From the NCBI GenBank assembly GCA_947652605.1, contig OX393583.1:11263222-11327221 (forward strand): a DNA stretch of 64,000 nucleotides. Direction: 5' to 3'. Under the pieces are notes generated by a model. The model had not been told where the DNA came from. It was given only the letters and a program-made list of their open reading frames with translations, and searched no databases. The position numbers and the translations under genes were made by a program. Below are positions 46,185-57,423 of this stretch, piece after piece; the first letter of the stretch is position 1; every line of letters starts with the position of its first letter. Source of the DNA: Elmis aenea (taxonomy: Eukaryota; Arthropoda; Insecta; Coleoptera; Elmidae).

Positions 46185-47955
46185 AATCTAAATATCGATA
46201 TATCACACCTAACTTTCTTATTTTAAATAGCAACCATCAGCAAATTATATCTTTTTAAAAAACGCAAAAAATAAGCTTTCGATTCATGTCAAAGTCACTA
46301 TGGTTGCTATTTCAAACAAGAAAGTTAGGTGTAATTTATCAATATTCGTATGAGTAATAAAAAATTAACATCGCTATCTTACTAAGGACAAAAAAACATT
46401 CCAAAAATTTCAAAAGTTTTTTTTTTTTCTTTTTGATTAAGCGAGATATTTACCATCTTTAAAAAGTGCCAAAAATTGTATGGGCTATAATTCGAGTACC
46501 GGTAGCATGGGGCTACTTGTGACAGTTTCAACATTTAAAAGCGTGTACCACGTTCGTTTTTTAAATAAAAACTTTGAATTTTTTTATGTAATTGGGTGAG
46601 GTGCCAATGAACAATGTTCTATATAAGGAATAAATAAATATATATATTTATAAGTACCAAAAAACAAAATTCCTGTCCCAAGTAATACTTAAGGCCGGGC
46701 AACTTGGGACACATATGAATTTCAGTGGTTTGACTTAAGTTTAGCCTAAAAAGTCCTACTTGGGACAGTTATATTATATTTTTTATATTACATTAATCTT
46801 TCACAATTATCCGGCATGAAAAAAATATCGAAAATAAAACTTTAATTCCCAGGTTACAAAAATTTTAAGCTGAACGATATTTTGATTGGAAAAATTAAAC
46901 AAATTGTACTACCTCTGTTCAAAAATGATTGTCTCATTTGATCTGGAAGCAATTGAAACTGCTCGTAATTATTACGAGATATTTAGAAAGTAAAAAAGTT
47001 GTTTAAAGCAGGATTCAATATATTAATTGAACCAAAATTTTCACCAAAACGGATCATTTTTGAACAGAGGTAGTATTAAATAAAAAAATGAGATAAGTTA
47101 TTCAAGACTTAATATTAAATGTATATTTTCAGTTGTACAAGAGAAGCTTTAAACAGTTCTTAATTCGGCCATTTTAGATTAATTAAAAAAATGGATGTAA
47201 CAACTTACCGTCTTGTAGTAATTTCAGAAACTAATACATTTTTCTAAGCTTATATGATACTTTTAAAACTCTACTAAGCAACTTTGATTATCTCAAAAGT
47301 TGACAGTTGTAAACAAAATTTTTAGGTGAGAATATCATTTTGTCCCAAGTTACCCTACCGTCCCAAGTAGCCCTATTCTACGTATTAAAAAAGATATCAA
47401 AAGTTAAATATCTCGCCTAAACGGAAAGATAGAAAAAAACTTTAAAAACATTTTTGGCATGGTTTTTTGTCCCTAATAAGATGGCGATGTTTTTTTTTTA
47501 CTCATACGAGTATTGATATAATACGCCTAACTTTCTTATTTTAAATGGCAACCATAGTTGGCTTTGAAATAAATCGAAAGCTTATTTTTTTGCGTTTTTC
47601 AAAAATATATAATTTGCTTATGGTTGCTATTTAAAATAAGAAAGTTAGGTGTAATTTATATCGGTATTGATATTTGTAAAAAACAATTGATATATTATTA
47701 AGGACAAAAAACCATGCCAAAAATGTACTTAAAGTTTTTTTCTCTTTCCGTTTAAGCGAGATATTTAACATTTTTGAAAATTGCCAAAAATCGGTTTTTG
47801 GCTATATTTCGAAAATTAAAAAAGACATCAAAAATCTGTTTACGGCAATGAATTCCTCTCAAAAAAAGAAATTGAGACTACCTACTTGTTTTTTTTTCTA
47901 TCTCTGATAATAACCGAGATATGGGCATCGAACATAGACCACTCTGTACATACAG
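46185..47955. repeat. Compound inverted repeat with TGTCCCAAGT motifs
   Basis: A hairpin unit CCTAACTTTCTTATTTTAAAT...GAAAGTTAGGTG occurs at about 46207-46337 and again at 47528-47653. The intervening DNA has TGGGGCTACTTGTGACAG near 46508 and its degenerate complement near 47365, and several TGTCCCAAGT/ACTTGGGACA motifs. ATATTT..GCGAGATATTTA blocks occur three times. No coding frame. Probably one foldback nested in another. Confidence 0.55.
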
Positions 47956-48532
47956 TATACAGTTCAACAAATAAAATTATACAAGATTATATAAATATGA
48001 TTAATTTAAAAAGAAGTTTTACATTGAAACATCAATGTACAAAAACACTTTAAAATAATTACGAGGCCAATAAATCACCACAGCAACAACGGCCTGTAGT
48101 TAAACCTCTTTAAAAATATCTTCTGTGAGACACCTTGTAATAAATTAATGTTGGGTTATAAAAGTCGATTTTAATGGAAAATGTTTTGCATTTATTAGCA
48201 TATTATTGAATGAACTGTTTACATAGTTTAATAGAATGAATAATCAATCAAGTATTCTACTGTTTACGGGGAATATGATATTGCAACACGTTACGCTGCA
48301 ATTTATTCGTGGAACGTATATTTTCAAAACTTATTTAATAATAGTTCGTTTCCACCAAAAAACGTAAACACAGGAGCTTTTTTATATCAAAATTTGTTCG
48401 CACTTTTCAACCCACTGTGAAGGTGGCAGATGATTGAAAATATTAGATTTCATTAGAATTCATTAATAAAAATAATATTTTAACAGCATGTCAGCACGGA
48501 TTTTGTACAGGGAAGTCAACTGAGGGTGCAGC

Positions 48533-49507
48533 AAGGGATTGTAAATTTACCGACTTTTTGAATTACCGGTAATTCAGTAAAATTTTCAACCAAAACCGGT
48601 TTACCGGTAATTTACCGGTAAATCATAATATTATATGTACATATATTGGATATAGATATAATTGTTTTTTTTTTTAGATTTTCGCGGTTACTAACATTTT
48701 TAATATAATTTTCGGAGTTTATCCGCGTATCCCTATAGGGACAGCTTGCCGAAACGTCGAGCCAATTTAAATATTACGCGGATAAACTCCGAAAACCATA
48801 TTAAAAAAATATATATTTATTAGTATGTAACTGATTGGGATAGTTGAAGCCTAAACTATCACAATAAGTTTCATACAATATATCAGTTAAGAGCCATCAA
48901 CGTAAATTTTTTTATGTAATAATAATAATATAATTCAATATAAAATAAGAGTACACAGGGTGTTCTTTTCCATGGGACATTATTGCTATCTCCGTAAATA
49001 ATGAATATACAAGCTTGGTTAAATGGGACAAAAGTTAGCTATTTAGGAGTGTATTTTAAACCAGATCTTGTTTTGTTTAAAAATTCCATGGCTTGCGTGA
49101 TTTAACGGAAAAACCGAAATCGATCAAAATTTTTAAACTTAATTATCTCGGTTATTGTTGCGTATACACAAAAACGCCAGAAGAAAAATGTTTTGTAGAC
49201 TTAGTTTGCCATAAGAGGACGATAGTCAGATATTTATTTATAAATTACCGTGCGAGATATTTGACAGAGAAGTGAGTAAACAATCATATTCCATTTGTAT
49301 CTATTTTCCCCTTATTTTTTCTCCCTGAAAATAAGTCAATATTCTTTTTTGATTATTTGATTTAGATTTTTATCATTATTGGAAAAATATTGTAAAATTA
49401 CCGGAATTACCGGTAAAAGATTGGAAAATTACCGGTAAAATTTGAAGAGCCTTTTTTGCGATTTACCGGTAAACCGGTTTACCGGTTTACCGGTATTACA
49501 ATCCCTA
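48533..49507. mobile_element. hAT MITE with ACCGGTAA repeats
   Basis: The ends AAGGGATTGTAA and TTACAATCCCTA are inverted; the exact 8-bp duplication GGTGCAGC flanks it inside the LINE coding sequence. Both subterminal regions repeat TTACCGGTAA. A family I fragment is nested at about 48957. Confidence 0.92.
48957..49275. repeat. Family I fragment (ACAGGGTGTTC end)
   Basis: CAGGGTGTTCTTTTCCATGG followed by TGCTATCTCCGTAAATAATG is repeated at 54060-54345. Only the left part is present in each. Confidence 0.7.
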
Positions 49508-50671
49508 GGTGCAGCCATAGATCTGTTAGAATTTGTGTACAAAAAAATTGATGAAGGAGATCATGTCGCTGGCCTCTTCTTTGACCTCTCTCGTGCCTTC
49601 GACAGCTTAAATATAATATTTTTAATTGAAAAATTACATTGTTACGGGTTCAGAGGCCCAATTATAAAAATATTAAGTTCCTATCTAAGACATAGACAAT
49701 TGTACACAAAAATTGAAAACACGAGGTCAGAATATGAGACCATAGATATAGGGGTTCCACAGGGTTCCGTGCTGGGACCTCTGCTGTTTTTAGTATTTGT
49801 AAATGAGCTACCAGAAGTCTTAACTGAAGGTAAAATAACAATGTTTGCAGATAACACTACAGTAGCGGTCTCGGCGCGGAATCCTGATGAACTCAAAATC
49901 AAAGTCAAAAACATAATTGACTACTTCAACAATTGGTGCTATTCAAATAGCCTTATGTTAAACATAGACAAGACTGTGTACATCAATTTTAGGTGTACTA
50001 GTAAAAAACCAAAAATAGAAATTGATAATATAAAATCAAACACATGTGCAAAATTTTTAGGTTTACACTTGGACGAGTTTCTAAACTGGTCAGAACATAT
50101 TAACCATGTATACAAAAAAATTAATTCTGGTTATTATGCCATTGCAAATTTAAAAAATACGTTTGACATGAAATCGCTTTTGAATGTTTATTACTCAATT
50201 ATATACTGTCACTTAAATTATAACGTGGTTATGTGGGGAGATAGTACTAATTGTCACAGAATATTTGTTTCACAAAAGCGATGTATTCGACTAATTTTTA
50301 ATATACCTAGCAAAGATACTTGCAAACCTACTTTTGTAAAAAATAATTTGTTAAGTTTTCCATGCATTTATATTTATAAACTACTCTTTTTCGTTAAAAT
50401 GAATGCACATAATTTTGTTAAAAATGAAAATGTCCATTCACATAATACTAGACATGGACATTTATTTGTTGTTGATCAACATAAATCAAGTAAATTTAAA
50501 AAATCACCTGTATATATAGGGAAAAAAATGTTTAACAGAATGCCTAATAATGTGAAACACCTAAATTTTAATAGTTTTAAGAAAATGATAAGAAAATATT
50601 TACTACGGAAATGTTACTATACAGTAAACCAATTCTTGAACGATTCTATTGTCGAGACTGATCTGTTCTAA
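49508..50671 (+). CDS. LINE reverse transcriptase, C-terminal 387 residues
   Basis: An uninterrupted frame holds reverse transcriptase motifs A (DLSRAFD), B (PQGSVLGP), C (FADN) and the thumb, followed by the typical C-terminal domain with VSQKRCIRLIFNIPSKDTCK and SHNTRHG. The Asn in motif C should abolish polymerisation. Upstream residues come from the inserted MITE and are not part of the protein. Confidence 0.88.
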   Translation, partial: GAAIDLLEFVYKKIDEGDHVAGLFFDLSRAFDSLNIIFLIEKLHCYGFRGPIIKILSSYLRHRQLYTKIENTRSEYETIDIGVPQGSVLGPLLFLVFVNELPEVLTEGKITMFADNTTVAVSARNPDELKIKVKNIIDYFNNWCYSNSLMLNIDKTVYINFRCTSKKPKIEIDNIKSNTCAKFLGLHLDEFLNWSEHINHVYKKINSGYYAIANLKNTFDMKSLLNVYYSIIYCHLNYNVVMWGDSTNCHRIFVSQKRCIRLIFNIPSKDTCKPTFVKNNLLSFPCIYIYKLLFFVKMNAHNFVKNENVHSHNTRHGHLFVVDQHKSSKFKKSPVYIGKKMFNRMPNNVKHLNFNSFKKMIRKYLLRKCYYTVNQFLNDSIVETDLF

Positions 50672-51338
50672 GTGTAATTTAAATGTGAACTTTAGTATTG
50701 TTAATGTAAGTATTTAGAGAACTTTTACTGACTTGTATATCCAATTGTATTTTGGCTTAATACTAATAAATACTATTACTATTACTATTGGAAACCGTTT
50801 AATAAGTATAAAACATCTACCGAATATCATTCTCCCACATTTATCCAAATTTGAGAAATAAAATAAAAACCCAATTTTACCGATCCCCTCTAGGAGGGTG
50901 TAACACCGAAAGGAGACGTCTAAGGAAAACATTTTTTATGAAAAACGTCTCTTAATTTTCAATAAGGAATCACCTTCCGATTTTTTTTTGCAATACTTAA
51001 GAAACACCATGTATACAAGGGATGTTTTTTACATTCACGGAATGAGACAGAAGATGGAAAGAGGTCGGGCTAAAAATGTTTTTTTTTGTATCAGACAACC
51101 ATTTTTAGACAAAAACAAAATTTCGTGCTGCCTTATTGGTTCATTTACAATAATAAAAAAAAAATTGTTAATGTGGGCGTTGTTTCTAAAATCGTCGAAC
51201 ACTGAGTTTCTTTTAGTAATTAAATTATTTAGAAAGCATGGCAAAGTGTGTAAAACACCCCGAAGGAAATGTAAGCCGATTATGTAGATGCTTTTTTTTG
51301 GATAAAACCATCGTTTATAAGTTGTCACGTTTATTTAA

Positions 51339-53616
51339 CCCTGCTGTTCTGTTCGTATTTGCTGCGCGCTTGTACCGTTCGGGTACATGTGACCCGATAC
51401 CTATTAACATAACAAAAATAGCTTTATAACAGATTTATTACTAAATAAATAAACATAAACACATTGTTAATGAATGAACATATTTTAAATGCAATAAATA
51501 AACTTAAGCTCATTATAAATATAAAATAATAACAGTTCAGTGTCTGAAATATTATGCTATAAAATGTTACATTTTCAATTCTTTTTGCAATTGGGGCAAA
51601 TATAAGTGACATGTAACTTGCAAATGTATTTATTACAGTAAGAACACAACATATTTGTCTTATGATCATTTTTCGATGAACATAATTTACACCGTGCGCG
51701 TTTTACACCACTAACCGTTGCTCCAGAAGATCCCGAGGCCGAGTTTTGATTTGTACTTTTCTGCATGTTTTCGACTATTTTACGTGATTCTACAGTTCTT
51801 GGCATGTGTGTCCTATTAACTAAGTTATATTTGATAAGTGACATTCCCAATTCCTCCAGAAATAACCTTCGTTTCGTCAATTTTTTTTCCGTGCCATCCT
51901 GGATTTATGGCAGTCCATAAAACAAATGCATTATAAGCTGAGATATCGAGTATATTATAAAAAATTATTAACAGCCAGCGATTGGTTTTACGTTTGCACG
52001 TGTAAGTATTTACAAGCTGATCAAGGGTGTCTACAGCTCCTTTAGTTGCATTGTACTCTAATATCATTTCAGTTTTTTTATCATCTCTAGTACTAACTGC
52101 TCTATCATTATGCAATGTACTCATTATAATCACATTTTTATTTTTTTTAGGAATGTAGTTTACTATTGTCGTGTCCTTTGTAAAATAAAATGATGAACTA
52201 TGCACCTCTTTATTACACAAATTTTGAGGAAGTTCTGGCTTATTTTTTCTAATTGTCCCAAGCATTGTAATTTTTCTCTTGAGAAGAAATTGGCCTAAAT
52301 TATAAGGTGTAAAAAAATTATCGCAAGTTACATTATGTCCTCTCAATTCTGTTGTTAGATCACTTACTACTCGCATACCTTGGTTTCTTTCTGGTAGCTC
52401 TCCTAATTCTTTACCGGTATATATTTGAGACTTTAGGATGTATGACGTTTTACTGTCACACAAGGTCCATATTTTTATTCCATATTTTGATGGCTTACTT
52501 GGAATGTACTGCTTGAAAGCACAGCGGTCGCGAAATCCAACTAACTGTTCGTCTGTAGTTATATTTTCATCAGGGTAATATAATTTTGGGAGCACTTCTA
52601 CCCATTTTTCCCATATTTCTCTAGATCGCCGAAAGCTTATCTCTGCTTCTTCTTTCTTGACGGGTGGATTTATTGTTAAATCGTATAACACGCGATATAG
52701 TACAAAATGTTTCTAAAGACATTGTTGCACGATAAATGTTACGGGGTACGATTTGTAAACTCCTGCTAGTAACAATAGTCCAATGTATGCTTGAAAATTG
52801 GAACTATCTAAACGTTTCCATATTTGGTTAAAAACTCGTTCACCTTCAATGTTTGTCATTTTTATAATTTCTTTTTCAATGTTTGAATTGAAAATTGTTG
52901 TAAATGCACTTTTCACATCTGTTATTCTTGAAGTAGCGTACCTACCTCGTAATACCTGGAGTATTTTTTATAACATTTGCAGAAGATAACCGTCCTTGTT
53001 GCTGTGGAGGTTCCAATAACCACTCTATGGTACCATTCTTTGATTGAATTGATTGAATGCACTGGATAGCAGCAACAGGCAGTGCAGGAATATCGATATC
53101 ATTGTCAGAAGTACTACTGTCACCTTCGTCACTAGTGTGATTTTCATATTCCGATAAATCTTCGTCGGTGTCAGATAATTCTTCAAGCAGTTCAGCATCA
53201 GTTAGAGGTCTACGATTTGCCATAATTTGCAGTAAAACTATAACACTTTACTTACTACCCAACTAAAACTGAAGGCGTATATGCGAGTTCGTTTATTTTA
53301 TAGCTAGGGCTAATAAACAAGTCAAAACTTGTCGAAACTTGTAATGTCTGAGCACATTATAATCGACTTGTATCAACGTCAGTAAAACAGCCTCGTAAAA
53401 CACACAAACGTTTGTATAGCTATTTAAATACAATTAGATTTTCACATCGGGTCATATTGACCCGAACGATACATAAATAAAAACCTCGAAAAATAATAGT
53501 GCTTAAGTATAAAGTAACAAAGTCGTAAAAACTCAAAATAATATATCCATTGGATATTTTATTATAAGCAATTAAAATTAATTTTGGGTCATATATACCC
53601 GAACAGTACAGCAGGG
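51339..53616. mobile_element. piggyBac element, near full length but decayed
   Basis: The termini CCCTGCTGTTCTGTTCG and CGAACAGTACAGCAGGG are flanked by TTAA on both sides. The subterminal region has CGGGTACATGTGACCCG and GGGTCATATATACCCG palindromes. At 2278 bp it has the size of an autonomous element. The minus-strand transposase covers most of its length. Confidence 0.93.
51575..53223 (-). pseudogene. piggyBac transposase, four frameshifted segments
   Basis: Read from 53223 downward: an acidic N-terminus (MANRRPLTDAELLEELSD) to NTPGITR; then EGERVFNQIWKRLDSSNFQA; then a core with TTDEQLVGF, CDNFFT, TIRKNKPELP and GAVDTLDQLVNTY; then the cysteine-rich C-terminus with CKLC...CSYC...CKLH...CPNC. 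All four Asp expected of the piggyBac catalytic site are visible. The first break is a GGTA duplication near 52945. Others are a deletion after AGVYKS near 52745, a frameshift near 52625 and one near 51880. Otherwise well preserved, so a recent death. Confidence 0.92.
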
Positions 53617-54059
53617 TTAAACGCGGTAGAGAATCATTAGAAGGCGATAGACAAAGTGGCGTGTTAACACAGGAAATGGCCATAAAAGTCACTCATGGAA
53701 AATGTTCGACCTTAAACTTAAAGAAATCACAGAAAGGTTAAAAATATCCGTAACAACGGCAGACAAAAGTCAACGCAAGGTGGGTGCCGAGAAATCATAA
53801 AACCGCATCAAAAAAAAAAAAACAACATCGAGTTCAGCGTTGCAGGCAGTTATTGGAGCTTTGTGGAGCTATTCCAGTACACGTGTTATCAACAGAATTG
53901 TTAACGGATATTTTTATCTGTATTCTATTTGAAAAGTAATAAGTCATTGCAAGCACCAATAAATAAACATTTTGAAAGTAAACCGCAAAACTATTTTTAT
54001 AAAGGTCTAGAGAAATTCATTGAAAGATCTGACACATGTAGACACGTGCGAAAATAATA
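53617..54059. other. Unclassified interval after the piggyBac element
   Basis: It opens TTAAACGCGGTAGAGAATC and has relatively coding-like composition to about 53920, but no frame above 60 codons and no recognised peptide. It is continuous with the DNA left of the piggyBac at 51013-51338, so both may be one older repeat split by the transposon. Confidence 0.4.
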
Positions 54060-54345
54060 TACAGGGTGTTTTACTTTTCCATGGGCCACTATTGCTATCT
54101 CCGTAAATAATGAAAATACAAGGTTGGTTAAATGGGACAAAAGTTAGCTATTTAGGATTATATTTTAAACCAGATCTTGTTTTGTTTAAAAATTCCATGG
54201 CTTGCGTGATATAACGAAAAAACCGAAATCGTTCAAAATTTTTAAACTTAAATATCTCGGCTATTGTTGCGAATACACAAAAACGTCAAGGGAAAAATGT
54301 TTTGTAAATTTTGTTATCTATAAGATGGCGATAGATAGTAGATAG
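54060..54345. repeat. Family I fragment, copy 2
   Basis: TACAGGGTGTTTTACTTTTCC followed by TGCTATCTCCGTAAATAATG, matching the copy at 48957 with small indels. Confidence 0.7.
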
Positions 54346-54561
54346 TAGTAGTAAAAATTGTTCTCGCCAAGTAATAGGGGTTATCCTAAACACGAGAATC
54401 ATATTACTATAGAATGTTACCATTTGTAAAACTTACAAGAAGCTATTTAGTTTATTCAAAATCGCGATAAACGGTTTTTTGTTATCATTGTAAAATATTT
54501 AATGATCAACATACGCAACTTACTAATAAATACGGTTGTCTTGATTAAAAACGGTTCAAAA

Positions 54562-55184
54562 TACAGGGTGTGTATAAATTGGAGGAAGCGCTACACGTGA
54601 CGATGTTCTTCGTAAAATTACAAGTCGAAAATCTTGATACAAAAATGTTGTACCATGCTTTCTATGGCCTCAGGAACCATTAAAAGAAAAAAAAAATGGC
54701 AACATTGCATACATTGATTTGCGTTTGGGCATTTTTTTATCAGCAATTTTTACTTAGGTATTTACAATTTTTGTTCGAACTGAAAGCCTTCAGTTCGTAA
54801 ACATAGCTGCACTCTTTTGGGTATCGTAAAACACAAACTAGAAATAATTACGAGAAAAGATGTCAGCTAATGACAATGTTGCCATGTGTATTATTTTCAG
54901 TCACATCAGTGATTTACATATTTTCAACACCAATTTTTAAAAGGAAGAACACAATATCTAGGAAAAAATTTTATTCGAAATTTATTTTTATTCCAAATTG
55001 CAGCTTTTTCATTTGCAAGTATTAAATAATAACGCTTTTTAAAGGACTAAATGCCGAAACTTTGAGGACCTCTTGCAGACACAGCAAGCATGGTACAACA
55101 TTTTCGTATTAAGATTTTCGACTTAGAATTTTACGAAGAATATCGCCACGTGTAGCGCTTCCGCCAATTTTTACACACCCTGTA
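54562..55184. mobile_element. Family C element copy 2
   Basis: Ends TACAGGGTGTGTATAAATTG and CAATTTTTACACACCCTGTA with GGAAGCGCTACACGTGACGA just inside. Arms are partly inverted around a centre holding the CTGAAAGCCTTCAGTTCG palindrome. Confidence 0.85.
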
Positions 55185-55192
55185 TAGTCGTT

Positions 55193-55644
55193 TCTAGTTT
55201 ATTATAAAACTAGGCGATTTACCCGGCGTTGCACGGGTGATTACAATTCTCTTTTATCAATCACAGACTACTCGCGCTGTGCGCTCGCGCTCGGCGGACG
55301 TTTCCGGCCGTTCCCGGCTGTTCCCGGCTGTTCCCGGCTGTTCCCGGCTGTTCCCGGCTGTTCCCGGCTGTTCCCGGCTGTTCCCGGCTGTTGCCGGCTG
55401 TTCCCGGCCGTCCTTTATACGGCGTTTGATCTGTTGGGTCCTAAATACTAAATAGTAACTGTGCCAAATTTGGTCCCGATCGGTCAACGGACCTAGGATT
55501 CTATAGGGAACAAACAAACAAACAAACAAACAAACAAACAAACAAACAAACAAACAAACAAACAAACAAACAAACAAACAAACAAACAAACAAACAAACA
55601 AACAAACAAACAAACAAACAAACACAAACAAGCTCTTTTATATA
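55193..55644 (+). mobile_element. Helentron-like repeat Q1 with minisatellite
   Basis: Begins TCTAGTTTATTATAAAACTA and GGCGATTTACCCGGCGTTGC, has a CCCGGCG...CACGGGT hairpin, a minisatellite of TTCCCGGCTG units (55301-55410, eleven 10-bp units including variants) and an AAAC array (about 55509-55632). The CTAG-bearing end and stem-loop recall nonautonomous Helentrons (HINEs) of insects; this class call is tentative. Related copies are at 63.1-63.7 kb. Confidence 0.6.
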
Positions 55645-56272
55645 TACAGGGTGTGTAGAAATTGGCGGAAGCGCTACACGTGACGATGTCCTTCGTAAAA
55701 TTCTAAGTCGAAAATCTTGATACAAAAATGTTGTACCATGCTTCCTATGGCCTCAGGAACAATTTCAAGGAAAAAAAATTAACAACATTGCATACATTGA
55801 TTTGCGTTTGGACATTTTTTTATCAGCAATTTTTACTTAGGTATTTACAATTTTTGTTCGAACTGAAAGCCTTCAGTTCGTAAACATAGCTGCAAACTTT
55901 TGGGTGTCGTAAAACACAAACTAGAAATAATTACGAGAAAAACAGAGATGTCAGCTAATGACAATGTTGCCAGGTGTATTATTTTCATTCAAATCAGTGA
56001 TTTACATATTTTCAACACCAATTTTCAAAAGGAAGAACACAATATCTAGAAAAAAATTCTATTCGAAATTTATTTTTATTCCAAATTGCAGCTTTTTCAT
56101 TTGAAAGTATTAAATAATAACGCTTATTAAAGGACTAAATGTCAAAACTTTAAGGACCTCTTGCAGACACAGCAAGCATGGTACAACATTTTCGTATTAA
56201 GATTTTCGACTTAGAATTTTACGAAGAACATCGCCACGTGTAGCGCTTCCGCCAATTTTTACACACCCTGTA
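55645..56272. mobile_element. Family C element copy 3
   Basis: Ends TACAGGGTGTGTAGAAATTG and CAATTTTTACACACCCTGTA. Directly abuts the TTTTATATA end of Q1, a junction repeated at 63.68 kb. Confidence 0.85.
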
Positions 56273-56860
56273 TAGTCGTTAAGTAATAAATGTACGATTG
56301 ATTCAACACAACTAGATTATACGAAACGGAAACCAAACAACACAAAAAAGAATAATGCTTATTATTTAGATGCGAAGATATAAAAATGATATATTTCATA
56401 TGGTTTTTGAAACCATAAAACAAAATATTTTAGAAAAAGTTAAGAGTCGAAATATTGTTCTTTAATTCTTGATACCACCCTGGACTTGGGCCACACAGAA
56501 TAATTGGCTATTGTTATTAAATTTGTTAATCGCAATAAAGTACAACTATCGCAAAAATTGTAGAACATGTTTTGTGTTTTCGGTCTCTAGACTATTTAAC
56601 CGGCCGGGAATTATTCGAATTTATTATAAATCTTTTAAAAATACTGAATACTTATCAATATTTGGGATTAAGGTAAATTTCAGAGCTTTTTTCATTTCAT
56701 GTGTTGCTCTTCTTCAGATTTGATCATTAACGATGCAATACCGATCTTGTTTTTCCAGAAATTCCAAAGTGAACAAAAAAGACAATTTTTGGATACGAAG
56801 CATCAGATGAGTCAATAAATAGTGCTAAAAAATTTGTTTCGCGATTTAAGATACCACAAG
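56273..56860. other. AT-rich interval, no gene seen
   Basis: One plus-strand frame of 84 codons (56469-56723) has no recognisable motif. No repeat termini identified. Confidence 0.35.
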
Positions 56861-57423
56861 CGATAACTCGAAAAAATTAATTTTAGACATAGGTAATAGA
56901 CTTGAAACAAATTTTAAAAATAATTTAATTATCGATAAGAATATGTAAAAATATATAGGGTGTTCCATTTAAGAAAATTGACTTATCCGTATTTGAAGTT
57001 TAACCAATTGGACACCCTGTGTATTATTTTAAAATTTTAACTAGTCAGCAATCACTATGATACTATTGACGATTTTTTTTTAACCCTTGTCAGGCGGCAT
57101 AGGTACAAATGTAACTTTTTAGTTTTTAAATTGCAATAACTTTTTTTCTGGAAACCGTAGAGGGCTAAAATTTTGTGACATCTCTACATTTTTGATCTAG
57201 ATTATAAGATGAGCTAAATTTCAGAAAAATATTTCCCCTCTTCCGAGATAAGGGGTCAAGTTGTTTTTCCATCCATAACTGACGGTATAGGTACAATTGT
57301 ACCTTCATATATTTTGCATGAAATTATGGGGGGAAAATACTTTTTTTATAGTATTTTACTTTTAAAAATGGTAAGAAATAGTTGATTTACATTTATTTAC
57401 AAAAGAAAATTTTAGAACATTTT

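Larger units (their letters stand above)
48455..50787 (+). pseudogene. 5'-truncated Jockey-like LINE, interrupted by a hAT MITE
   Basis: Coding sequence starts within the reverse transcriptase (TACQHGFCTGKSTEGA), is broken by a MITE after the Ala codons, and resumes at 49508. Motif A reads FFDLSRAFDSL, motif B GVPQGSVLGPLLF. Motif C reads FADN instead of FADD, so one of the paired catalytic Asp is lost. The frame is then open to the stop at 50671. The 3' end is an ACTATT repeat near 50765-50787. Confidence 0.88.
48280..51013. mobile_element. Foldback family D, copy 3, split by a LINE
   Basis: The left remnant ends GTGAAGGTGGCAGATGATTG near 48437; the right remnant resumes near 50790 with TTTAATAAGTATAAAACATC and ends TTAAGAAACACCATGTA. 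The two parts abut in the intact D copies. Confidence 0.75.

Noticed and set aside
40600..51000. Treating the two LINE fragments as one split element
   Set aside because: Both contain the same C-terminal protein region with different residues, so they are separate insertions.
55301..55410. Regular 10-bp array considered as a CRISPR-like repeat
   Set aside because: Units are directly adjacent with no unique spacers, in eukaryotic DNA; it is a minisatellite.
55257..55725. Long frames of repeating VCLF or similar residues
   Set aside because: They are translations of the AAAC microsatellite and the TTCCCGGCTG minisatellite, not proteins.
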